Source: Pseudomonadota bacterium (GTDB lineage: Bacteria > Pseudomonadota > Alphaproteobacteria > Rhizobiales > Xanthobacteraceae). From it: a stretch of 6,395 bases of DNA. The stretch is taken from contig JAEXXW010000339.1 in NCBI GenBank assembly GCA_023405565.1, positions 1 to 6,395 on the forward strand. Direction: 5' to 3'. The notes below the pieces were generated by a model. That model saw only the letters and a list, made by a program, of their open reading frames with translations. It was not told where the DNA came from and did no database searches. This document shows positions 1 to 5,389 of the stretch, piece after piece; within the stretch, counting starts at the first letter, position 1; each line of letters begins with the position of its first letter. A program made the position numbers and the translations under genes.

Positions 1-271
1 AGGCAAACCACAATGCAGCCCCGATCGAGATTGTCGATGCGGCAGGATTGTCCCCCGTCCCGGGACCAAAAGATGCCGCACCGATTCCAATTCCCAACAT
101 GTTCAGGATCAGCTGTGTCACAAGCGCAAGTATGACGCCTGCGAATATTGCACCCCAAGAAACCGTATTGATGAACGCGGTGCGCGCATCATCCTCTGCC
201 GTGCTCACGCGTGCAGCCTCATATTCACCTGCGCTGCGGGGCGCGCTCGAGTAGCTCGAGTAATCTGACAT
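1..271 (-). CDS. Partial small membrane protein (YrzE/PhnA-like type), N-terminal 90 residues
   Basis: The reading frame starts at the ATG whose A is at 271 and stays open to the left edge, so the C-terminus is missing. A good Shine-Dalgarno sequence (GGGAGG, minus strand, 277-282) lies 5 bases before the ATG and fixes the start. The first 35 residues are hydrophilic, rich in Ser, Tyr and acidic residues, and presumably cytoplasmic. They are followed by a clear membrane segment at about residues 38-66 (begins SWGAIFAGVILALV, then a Gly-rich LGIGIGAASF). A loop follows, then the start of a second hydrophobic stretch at residues 81-90. The WGAIFAG segment and Gly-rich helix end resemble a family of small alphaproteobacterial membrane proteins often labelled YrzE-family or PhnA-like. 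No biochemical function is known to me, and the family label is from memory. Codon use is less GC-biased than in the other genes (for example two ATA codons). Confidence 0.7.
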   Translation of the reverse strand, partial: MSDYSSYSSAPRSAGEYEAARVSTAEDDARTAFINTVSWGAIFAGVILALVTQLILNMLGIGIGAASFGPGTGDNPAASTISIGAALWFA

Positions 272-498
272 CTTTGCCTCCCTATCTGGGCGAGGGGTGG
301 GATTGCCTATCTGGCCTCCGTTGACGGTCTCGATCAGCGCGATTGGCGAGCCGATGAGGTTGCGATCAAAAATCGCGGAGGCAGGCCTCAGGCGACCTTC
401 TGTGACCGAGAATTGAGATCGCTTCCGATGGCTTAAGTGACGGTGAGGGCGGAGGTTCCAGCCGGTCAGAAGGTGAGGACGCCGCTCTGAGGAGCCGT

Positions 499-536
499 CC
501 ACACGGCAATCGGTTGAGTTTGCATGGCCCGTGTGG
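499..536. repeat. 8-bp perfect inverted repeat, 22-base loop
   Basis: CCACACGG (499-506) pairs perfectly with CCGTGTGG (529-536). The left arm can instead form a shorter hairpin with the bases just before it (GCCGT 494-498 with ACGGC 503-507), so the two folds exclude each other. There is no T-run on either side, so this is not a canonical intrinsic terminator. The role is unknown. Confidence 0.5.
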
Positions 537-556
537 CCCCGAAGCGTGTCAGGACC

Positions 557-589
557 ACCCGAATTCGACACCACGTTGTGAATTCGGGT
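557..589. repeat. 10-bp perfect inverted repeat, 13-base spacer
   Basis: ACCCGAATTC (557-566) and GAATTCGGGT (580-589) form a perfect 10-bp stem. The spacer contains ACCACGTTGT (570-579), itself palindromic apart from one mismatched pair. The whole 33-bp block is therefore close to two-fold symmetric, as an operator or cruciform-type site would be. No T-run follows on either strand. It may act as a protein-binding site or an RNA hairpin; nothing seen decides between these. Confidence 0.5.
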
Positions 590-591
590 AA

Positions 592-608
592 CCCCGAGTT
601 TACCGGGG
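592..608 (-). terminator. Weak hairpin downstream of the lysozyme-inhibitor gene
   Basis: CCCCG (592-596) and CGGGG (604-608) form a 5-bp GC stem with a 7-base loop. Read leftward, it lies about 55 bases after the mliC stop and is followed by only two T residues, so it is at best a weak terminator. GGTAA (587-591) with TTACC (600-604) gives a competing stem. The stem is clear; the function is a guess. Confidence 0.25.
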
Positions 609-663
609 AGAGGTGATCTGTGTCCCGCGCACCCAGTTTGCCAGTTTCAAGACAAATATCAGA

Positions 664-1005
664 TCACTGCACTTTACAGATCGTGGGCTTGACCTTCGGT
701 CGCTTCAATGTCGCCTGTTGTCCCTTGATCCAGAACGAAACGCCGCCCTTGGCATAGCGCCCACCATCCGCCGACAACCGCTGCGGCAAGGCCAGCGCCT
801 TGCCATCGACCTGGATGCGCGCGGTCTTGTCTTGCGGATAGAAGGCGGCAACCACAGGCGTACCGTCATCGCAGAGATAGCGCACGAAGGTCTGCGCCTG
901 CGCCGGCAGGCTCGCCGTCATCAGCGTCATTGCAACAACCGCGCCGCCAATGCGACAGCGGCGTGACGTAAAACACGCGGAGATATCGAATCCATTCTTA
1001 AGCAT
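664..1005 (-). CDS. MliC/PliC-type secreted C-type lysozyme inhibitor
   Basis: The 113-residue product has an exported N-terminus: basic residues at 15-18 (RRCR), a hydrophobic core at about 20-33, and an AQA^Q signal peptidase I site after residue 37. The mature part of about 76 residues matches the MliC domain. It has Cys45 (YLCDDG) and Cys110, which would form the usual disulfide, the SADGGRY motif at 78-84, and WIKGQQATL at 92-100. In characterised members, the Ser of the first motif and the Lys of the second reach into the lysozyme active site. There is no lipobox cysteine at the cleavage site, so the protein is probably free in the periplasm (PliC-like) rather than a lipoprotein. The start is supported by GAGGA (1011-1015), 5 bases before the ATG. 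The gene is divergent from btaA, with 84 bp between the starts. Family assignment is fairly secure; inhibitory activity is inferred. Confidence 0.85.
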   Translation of the reverse strand: MLKNGFDISACFTSRRCRIGGAVVAMTLMTASLPAQAQTFVRYLCDDGTPVVAAFYPQDKTARIQVDGKALALPQRLSADGGRYAKGGVSFWIKGQQATLKRPKVKPTICKVQ

Positions 1006-1014
1006 CGGCGTCCT

Positions 1015-1042
1015 CGTTCAGCACCTGTCATCAAAGCATCAC
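1015..1042 (+). promoter_or_regulatory. Candidate Pho box in front of btaA
   Basis: A perfect CTGTCAT, the half-site of the PhoB box, lies at 1025-1031. Degenerate half-sites with the same TCA core flank it: CGTTCAG (1015-1021) and GCATCAC (1036-1042). The TCA cores start at 1018, 1028 and 1039, so they are spaced about one helical turn apart, as PhoB direct repeats are. A weak -10-like CTAGAT (1053-1058) sits 10 bases past the last half-site, the spacing expected when the Pho box replaces a -35. PhoB control of btaAB is known in Sinorhizobium meliloti. Only one half-site is exact, so this is a candidate. Confidence 0.45.
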
Positions 1043-1078
1043 TGACCGGACGCTAGATCGCGCATCCGATTCGATATC

Positions 1079-1083
1079 AGGAG
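1079..1083 (+). promoter_or_regulatory. Ribosome-binding site that selects a TTG start for btaA
   Basis: AGGAG lies 6 bases before TTG at 1090. The first in-frame ATG is at 1105, which would leave a 21-base spacer. The Shine-Dalgarno position therefore favours TTG as the initiation codon. Confidence 0.7.
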
Positions 1084-1089
1084 ATTGCA

Positions 1090-2337
1090 TTGGCCACCAG
1101 CGCGATGGCAACGGCTGACGAGCGTCTGAAACAGGCGGTCCGCCGCAACACGCTGTTGTCCCGCGAAGGTCTTCTCGAAGCCGCCTTCGCCCGGCTGTTC
1201 AAGGGCATGGTCTATCCACAAATCTGGGAAGACCCCGAAATCGATCTTGAAGCATTGGCGATCCGGCCTGACAATCACGTCGTCACCATCGCGTCGGGCG
1301 GCTGCAACGTCCTGTCCTATCTGATTGCCGGACCGCAGAAGATCACCGCCCTCGATCTCAGCCGCGCGCATATTGCCCTCAACCGTCTCAAGCTCGAAGG
1401 CGTCCGCCGCCTGCCGGATTACGAAACCTATTACGGCTTCTTCGGTGCTGCCGATCGCATCGACAATATCCATTTCTACCAGCAGCATATCGCCCGCCAT
1501 CTCGATGCCGAAACGCGCAGCTATTGGGAAGCGCGCCAGAAATTCGGCTTTGGCGATCCGCGCATCACCGTCTTCAGCCGCAACCTCTATCGCTACGGCC
1601 TGCTGGGCCGCTTCATCGGCTTTGGCCATGCGGTGGCAAGGCTCTATGGCGTCGATCCGCGCGACATGCTGCGCGCGCAAACTCTGGAAGAGCAGCGCGC
1701 CTATTTCGACAAGGTGCTGGCGCCATTGTTCGACAAACGCTTCGTGCGCTGGTTCACGTCGCGTCAGTTCTCGCTTTACGGCCTCGGCATTCCACCGGCT
1801 CAATATGAAGCGCTGGCGCTCGCCGGCACTGGCGGCATGTCGTCGATCCTGCGTCAGCGCATGGAAAAGCTGACCTGCGATTTCAGCCTCGACGACAATT
1901 ACTTCGCCTGGCAGGCGCTCGGCCGCTCCTATGCGAAAGATGGCCGCGGCCCTCTGCCGCCCTATCTGCGCGCCGAGCATTTTGAAACCATTCGTTCCCG
2001 CGCCGATCGCGCGCAAGTGCTGAACCGCTCCTTCACCGAATATCTGCAAGGCCAAGAGGCGGAATCGGCCGACCGTTACGTCCTGCTCGATGCACAGGAC
2101 TGGATGACCGATGCACAACTGAACGCATTGTGGCGCGAGATCACCCGCACCGCACGGCCCGGCGCGCGCGTGATCTTCCGCACCGCTGCCGAGCCAAGCC
2201 TTCTGCCGGGCCGTGTCGAAAACGACATTCTCGATCGCTGGACCTACGAAGCCAATGCCTCGCGCGATTATACGCGGCGCGACCGCTCGGCGATCTATGG
2301 CGGCTTCCACCTTTACACCTTGCGGGATGCGTCATGA
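1090..2337 (+). CDS. btaA: S-adenosylmethionine:diacylglycerol 3-amino-3-carboxypropyltransferase BtaA
   Basis: BtaA carries out the first step of betaine-lipid synthesis. It transfers the 3-amino-3-carboxypropyl group of S-adenosylmethionine to the free hydroxyl of diacylglycerol, giving diacylglyceryl-homoserine at the membrane. The 415-residue product has the usual length and hallmarks of the family (DUF3419): VYPQIWEDPEIDLEAL at 41-56, the SAM-site motif TIASGGCNVLSYL at 66-78, ALDLSRAHIALN at 87-98, SRNLYRYGLLGRFIGFGH at 163-180, and a C-terminal RSAIYGGFHLYTL at 399-411. No signal peptide or obvious transmembrane helix is seen, so the enzyme is probably peripheral. Translation most likely starts at TTG. 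The stop overlaps the btaB start by 4 bases (ATGA), so the two are translationally coupled. The candidate Pho box upstream suggests induction by phosphate starvation. Identification rests on motifs recognised by eye and on the adjacent btaB. Confidence 0.92.
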   Translation: MATSAMATADERLKQAVRRNTLLSREGLLEAAFARLFKGMVYPQIWEDPEIDLEALAIRPDNHVVTIASGGCNVLSYLIAGPQKITALDLSRAHIALNRLKLEGVRRLPDYETYYGFFGAADRIDNIHFYQQHIARHLDAETRSYWEARQKFGFGDPRITVFSRNLYRYGLLGRFIGFGHAVARLYGVDPRDMLRAQTLEEQRAYFDKVLAPLFDKRFVRWFTSRQFSLYGLGIPPAQYEALALAGTGGMSSILRQRMEKLTCDFSLDDNYFAWQALGRSYAKDGRGPLPPYLRAEHFETIRSRADRAQVLNRSFTEYLQGQEAESADRYVLLDAQDWMTDAQLNALWREITRTARPGARVIFRTAAEPSLLPGRVENDILDRWTYEANASRDYTRRDRSAIYGGFHLYTLRDAS

Positions 2338-2990
2338 GCGAAGCCACCATCAACGCAGCGTTGATGGACCGGATCTACCGGCGCCAGCATCACATCTACG
2401 ACCTGACGCGGAAATATTATCTGCTGGGTCGCGATCAGCTCATCGCCGGCCTGCGCCCGAATTCCGGCGATGCTGTTCTCGAGATCGGCTGCGGCACCGG
2501 CCGCAATCTGACCAGAGCCGCGAAACAATATCCCGCCGCCCGCTTCTACGGCGTCGATGTCTCGACCGTGATGCTGACCCGCGCGATCGAAACGCTGGGC
2601 CGGTCCGGTTTGTCCAATCGTGTCCGTGTCGCGCATGGCGATGCCACATCGTTCGATCCGGAACGCCTGTTCGGCCGCCAGACATTCGATCGTGTCTTCA
2701 TCTCCTATAGCGTCTCGATGATCCCCGACTGGAATGGCGCCGTCGATCGCGCCGTCTCCTTGCTGGCACCGGGCGGCGAGCTGCATATCGTCGATTTCGG
2801 CGGCCAGGCGCGTCTGCCCTCATTGTTCCGCACGGCCCTGCGGCGCTGGCTCAAGGCCTTCCATGTCACGCCGCGTGACGGGCTCGAACGCTGGCTCACG
2901 GCCAGCGCCCGGCGCAACGGGGCCCTGTTGATGGTGAACCGTCCCTATCGCGACTATGCGCAACATGCCGTGCTGAAGATGCCGGGCTAA
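2334..2990 (+). CDS. btaB: Diacylglyceryl-homoserine N-methyltransferase BtaB
   Basis: BtaB methylates the homoserine amino group of the BtaA product three times with S-adenosylmethionine, giving diacylglyceryl-N,N,N-trimethylhomoserine (DGTS). The 218-residue protein is a class I methyltransferase close to the usual bacterial BtaB length. It has motif I VLEIGCGTGRNL at 48-59, the acidic end of strand 2 in YGVDVS at 72-77 (Asp75, expected to bind the ribose), GDAT at 102-105, FDRVFISYSVSMIPDW at 118-133, and LLAPGGELHIVDF at 143-155. The N-terminal MDRIYRRQHHIYDLTRKYYL (11-30) is typical of this subgroup. The ATG is part of the ATGA overlap with btaA, and a weak GGGA (2324-2327) sits 6 bases upstream. 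The frame is open upstream to 2130, but the methyltransferase homology begins only at this ATG. The fold is certain; the substrate follows from the btaA partner. Confidence 0.92.
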   Translation: MSEATINAALMDRIYRRQHHIYDLTRKYYLLGRDQLIAGLRPNSGDAVLEIGCGTGRNLTRAAKQYPAARFYGVDVSTVMLTRAIETLGRSGLSNRVRVAHGDATSFDPERLFGRQTFDRVFISYSVSMIPDWNGAVDRAVSLLAPGGELHIVDFGGQARLPSLFRTALRRWLKAFHVTPRDGLERWLTASARRNGALLMVNRPYRDYAQHAVLKMPG

Positions 2991-2995
2991 TCGCA

Positions 2996-3034
2996 ACGCC
3001 GAAGACGTCCAGCGGCGTCCCTGGCGACCCTTTT
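2996..3034 (+). terminator. Weak candidate terminator after btaB
   Basis: ACGCCG (2996-3001) can pair with CGGCGT (3013-3018) around an 11-base loop, and a TTTT run follows at 3031-3034. The 12-base gap between stem and T-run is longer than in a canonical intrinsic terminator, so read-through into ndh is possible. Confidence 0.25.
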
Positions 3035-3060
3035 CCGTCACATGTGCCATTGTCGTTTCG

Positions 3061-3089
3061 CGTCTCCAACGTCACATGACGTTGAGACG
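3061..3089 (+). repeat. Strong palindrome in the ndh leader
   Basis: CGTCTC (3061-3066) pairs with GAGACG (3084-3089), and AACGTC (3068-3073) pairs with GACGTT (3078-3083). This gives a 12-bp stem with one bulged C (3067) and an ACAT loop. It ends 31 bases before the ndh ATG. No T-run follows on either strand, so it does not look like an intrinsic terminator. The CGTCACATG at its core (3070-3078) is repeated directly at 3036-3044. Possible roles are an operator, an mRNA-stabilising hairpin or a block to read-through from btaAB. Confidence 0.6.
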
Positions 3090-3120
3090 GCATCCTTGCG
3101 ATGCATGAGACGGAGTGGCC

Positions 3121-4368
3121 ATGACTTTACCCCGTGTGGTCATTGTCGGCGGCGGCTTTGCCGGGCTTGAAGCGGCGCGCGCACTGGCAAGGGCACCGGT
3201 CGAGATCACCTTGATCGACCGGCAGAACCATCATTGCTTCCAGCCGCTTTTGTATCAGGTGGCAACCGCGGCTTTATCTCCCGCCGACATCGCCTGGCCG
3301 ATCCGTTCGATCCTCAATCGCCAGCCAAATCTGCGCGTCATCATGGCCAGGGTCACGGGCATCGATACGCAGGCGCGTGTGGTGCATACGGACGAGATCA
3401 ATGTGCCATACGATTATCTCGTCCTCGCCAGCGGCGTGACCCATGCCTATTTCGGCCATGACGAATGGGCCGATGTCGCACCGGGCCTGAAGCAGCTCGA
3501 GGATGCGCGGCATATTCGCGCGCGCTTCCTGCTCGCCTTCGAACGTGCCGAAATCGCCGACGATGCAGCCTTGCGCCGCAAGCTGCTCACTTTCGTTGTC
3601 GTCGGCGGTGGACCGACTGGCGTCGAGATGGCCGGCGCCATGGCGGAGGTTGCCAACGAGACATTGAAAGCGGATTTCCGCGCGATTGATCCGCGCATGT
3701 CGCACATTGTGTTGATCGAAGCCGGACCGCGCATCCTGCCGGCCCTGCCGGAGAACCTGTCGAACTATGCGCAGCGCTCACTTGAAAGCATGGGCGTCGA
3801 GGTAAAGGTCAATACGACAGTGACCGGCTGCGATGCCGATGGTGTATCGCTCGGCGAGACGCATATCGATGCATCGACCATCGTCTGGGCGGCCGGCGTA
3901 ATGGCGTCACCGGCGGCGCAATGGATTCATGCCGAACATGATCGCGCCGGACGCATTATCGTTACACCAGATCTGTCGGTACCGGGTCTGCAGAATGTCT
4001 TCGCTGCCGGCGATCTCGCTTCGGCGAAGGATCAGGACGGCAAGCCGGTGCCGGGCATCGCGCCAGCGGCCAAGCAGATGGGGCGCTATATCGGCCGTCT
4101 CATCGCTGCCCGTGTTGGAGGCGAGAAGGAGACCAAGCCGTTCGTCTATAGTCATGCCGGCGATCTTGCGACGGTCGGACGGAGAGCCGCCGTGGTGAAG
4201 ATCGGCCGCTTCGAACTCACCGGCTTCATCGGCTGGCTGTTCTGGGGCATCGCCCACATCTATTTCCTGATCGGGCTGCGCAACCGCTTCGTCGTCGCAG
4301 TGACGTGGTTGTGGAGCTACGTCACGTTCCGGCGCGGCGCGCGGTTGATTTCGACGCCGGATACTTGA
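3121..4368 (+). CDS. ndh: Type II NADH:quinone oxidoreductase (NDH-2)
   Basis: NDH-2 is a single-subunit flavoprotein that oxidises NADH and reduces membrane quinone without pumping protons, on the cytoplasmic face of the inner membrane. The 415-residue product shows the two-dinucleotide-fold layout. The FAD motif VVIVGGGFAGLEAAR is at 6-20, and the conserved PLLYQVATAALSP follows at 42-54. The NADH-binding motif FVVVGGGPTGVEMAG is at 158-172. A second FAD contact is in VFAAGDLA (293-300), and the quinone/FAD-side segment IAPAAKQMGRYIGR is at 313-326. The C-terminal part, about 365-403, is rich in Trp, Phe and Leu with interspersed Arg (GFIGWLFWGIAHIYFLIGL), as expected for the membrane anchor. 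I chose ATG at 3121 because GGAG (3112-3115) lies 5 bases upstream; the in-frame GTG at 3115 has no comparable site. It follows btaB by 130 bp on the same strand but is probably transcribed separately. Confidence 0.9.
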   Translation: MTLPRVVIVGGGFAGLEAARALARAPVEITLIDRQNHHCFQPLLYQVATAALSPADIAWPIRSILNRQPNLRVIMARVTGIDTQARVVHTDEINVPYDYLVLASGVTHAYFGHDEWADVAPGLKQLEDARHIRARFLLAFERAEIADDAALRRKLLTFVVVGGGPTGVEMAGAMAEVANETLKADFRAIDPRMSHIVLIEAGPRILPALPENLSNYAQRSLESMGVEVKVNTTVTGCDADGVSLGETHIDASTIVWAAGVMASPAAQWIHAEHDRAGRIIVTPDLSVPGLQNVFAAGDLASAKDQDGKPVPGIAPAAKQMGRYIGRLIAARVGGEKETKPFVYSHAGDLATVGRRAAVVKIGRFELTGFIGWLFWGIAHIYFLIGLRNRFVVAVTWLWSYVTFRRGARLISTPDT

Positions 4369-4385
4369 GCAAGCAATCCACCGCT

Positions 4386-4416
4386 GTCATGCGCGGGCTT
4401 GACCCGCGCATCCATC
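4386..4416 (+). repeat. Dispersed 31-bp palindromic element, copy 1
   Basis: The element starts GTCATG and ends CATCCATC. ATGCGCGGG (4389-4397) pairs with CCCGCGCAT (4403-4411) around a CTTGA loop, a perfect 9-bp hairpin. It begins 17 bases after the ndh stop. This sequence type is scattered between genes in many Hyphomicrobiales genomes, from memory of its characteristic spurious translations. It may also stop or protect the ndh transcript, though no T-run follows. Confidence 0.7.
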
Positions 4417-4440
4417 AAACGAAATGAATCTTGCGAAGAA

Positions 4441-4471
4441 GATGGATGGCCGGGTCAAGCCCGGCCATGAC
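4441..4471 (-). repeat. Dispersed 31-bp palindromic element, copy 2 (inverted)
   Basis: This is the reverse-oriented partner of the element at 4386-4416, separated from it by 24 bases. ATGGCCGGG (4446-4454) pairs with CCCGGCCAT (4460-4468) around TCAAG. It differs from copy 1 at four positions, all in the stem and mutually compensating. Read leftward from lolA, it starts 22 bases after the stop and is followed by a pyrimidine-rich CCATCTTCTTC, so it could end lolA transcription. Confidence 0.7.
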
Positions 4472-4493
4472 GACAATGAGCTCGCTGCCGTCG

Positions 4494-5270
4494 TTACTGC
4501 AGCATCCGCTCGTAGTTGATCTTGAACAGGCCGGGATCGGGCTTCTTGTTCGGGTCGAGATTGTAGACGGCAACCGTCGTATCGAAGCCCTGGGGATCGG
4601 TGACGGTCCATTGCTTCAAGGTCAGATCCTTGGCATCGAACATCAGCATCAATTTGTGCTTGCCGCCGAGCGTCTGCTTTTCCTCGATCACCATGGTCGA
4701 GAAGATGTCGTCGGAATAGATGCCGACGACATTGGTGTCACGCAGCAGATCGATCTTGTCGGCGAGAAGGAAACGCAAAGGCGTCTGGCCGAGCGGATAG
4801 AGATCCTGCGTCGCCAACCGGCGATCGCGCACCACCACCGATGTGCCATCGGCAATGAGCTGGATCGGGCTCGGGTCTTCATATTCGAAACGCAGCTTGC
4901 CCGGCTTCATCAGATAGAGATCGCCCTGCGTCTTGCGGCCATCCGGACCAACCTGCACGAAGCGGCCGGTGGCCTGTCGCATGCCGGAGAGATAGGCGCT
5001 GATCTTGTCAGCGAGCGCGCGCTGGCCGGCATCAAAGCCTCCTGCAGGAGCCGTGCTGGCCGGCGCATTGGGCCGCACCGGGGCGGCCGGTTCTCCGACG
5101 GCAGCCGGCGGAACGGGACGCGCCTGCGCCATCTTCACCGCCTTGGCCTTCGGATAGGGCGCCGGCTTTGGCAGTGGAACCGACTGCGCGACAGCGACCG
5201 GAACAGCGATCAGGCCCGCCACGAGACAGGTCGTCACCACAGCGCAAAATTTCGGCAGCGTCCGCGTCAT
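4494..5270 (-). CDS. lolA: Outer-membrane lipoprotein carrier protein LolA, with proline-rich linker
   Basis: LolA is the periplasmic chaperone that takes lipoproteins from the LolCDE transporter and carries them to the outer membrane. The 258-residue product has a signal peptide at 1-28 (hydrophobic core about 9-27, AVA^Q site). A Pro/Ala-rich segment at about 31-78 with several Lys and Arg follows, then the carrier domain at about 82-255. Visible family features are RFVQVGPDGRKTQGDLYLMK (103-122), the KPGKLRFEYEDPSP strand pair (122-135), an ADGTSVVVRD hairpin (140-149), a DKIDLL segment (171-176), and a final GLFKINY (247-253). The linker makes it about 50 residues longer than enterobacterial LolA. 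The start is supported by GGAG (5277-5280), 6 bases before the ATG. It lies 119 bp downstream of ftsK on the same strand, a pairing common in this order, and is probably co-transcribed or has its own promoter in the gap. Confidence 0.87.
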   Translation of the reverse strand: MTRTLPKFCAVVTTCLVAGLIAVPVAVAQSVPLPKPAPYPKAKAVKMAQARPVPPAAVGEPAAPVRPNAPASTAPAGGFDAGQRALADKISAYLSGMRQATGRFVQVGPDGRKTQGDLYLMKPGKLRFEYEDPSPIQLIADGTSVVVRDRRLATQDLYPLGQTPLRFLLADKIDLLRDTNVVGIYSDDIFSTMVIEEKQTLGGKHKLMLMFDAKDLTLKQWTVTDPQGFDTTVAVYNLDPNKKPDPGLFKINYERMLQ

Positions 5271-5341
5271 ACTCTACTCCGTCTGGGCAAGGCTGTCGGC
5301 TAGCCCGCCCCTGTGGCGTTTTGGCGGCTTCTTGAGGTCAA

Positions 5342-5356
5342 TCCGGCACCGCCGGA
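5342..5356. repeat. 6-bp inverted repeat between ftsK and lolA
   Basis: TCCGGC (5342-5347) pairs with GCCGGA (5351-5356) around a 3-base loop. It lies 34 bases after the ftsK stop in the direction of transcription. No T-run follows, so it is more likely an mRNA processing or stability hairpin than a full terminator. The rest of the 119-bp gap shows nothing recognisable. Confidence 0.35.
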
Positions 5357-5389
5357 CCGCATCAGAGGCCGCAAAACTGGCAAATAGTG

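Larger units (their letters stand above)
272..663. other. 392-bp gene-free region with several inverted repeats
   Basis: This stretch lies between the start of the left-hand membrane protein gene and the stop of the lysozyme-inhibitor gene; both are read leftward. It should therefore hold the 3' end of the inhibitor transcript and the promoter and leader of the membrane protein gene. I found no open frame with a family signature, no tRNA and no recognised RNA family. It does carry several inverted repeats: GCGAT/ATCGC around a CAAAA loop (362-376), GAGGC/GCCTC (378-389), and the three listed separately at 499-536, 557-589 and 592-608. A structured leader or a small RNA is possible but not shown. 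Confidence 0.6.

Noticed and set aside
322..327. TTGACG on the plus strand as a -35 box
   Set aside because: No credible -10 follows at 16-18 bp and there is no rightward gene downstream.
437..459. Possible sigma-EcfG promoter for the left-hand gene (GGAAC on the minus strand at 455-459)
   Set aside because: The -35 match is exact, but at 17 bp spacing the -10 reads CTTA instead of CGTT, and the leader would be about 165 bases. One good half is not enough.
613..966. 117-codon plus-strand frame opposite mliC
   Set aside because: The minus strand encodes a clear MliC domain with a signal peptide. The plus frame has no motif and an Arg/Ala-rich shadow composition.
1039..2310. 423-codon open frame on the minus strand opposite btaA
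   Set aside because: It is antisense to a confidently identified gene. Long opposite-strand frames are common under GC-rich codon use, and its translation shows no family motif.
2130..2333. In-frame upstream extension of btaB (286 residues in total)
   Set aside because: The extension overlaps btaA and its sequence is Arg-rich, out-of-frame-like. The methyltransferase begins at the ATGA-coupled ATG at 2334.
3115..3120. GTG at 3115 as the ndh start
   Set aside because: It overlaps the Shine-Dalgarno sequence GGAG that fits the ATG at 3121, and it lacks a site of its own.
4386..4471. Insertion-sequence ends or an attachment site
   Set aside because: Only 24 bases lie between the inverted copies, with no transposase or integrase gene nearby; a dispersed palindromic element explains it better.
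4387..4611. Small minus-strand frame containing WPGLTRPSI, and the plus-strand frame from 4431 containing AGSSPAMTT
   Set aside because: These peptides are spurious translations of the dispersed palindromic element; the remainder is a shadow of lolA.
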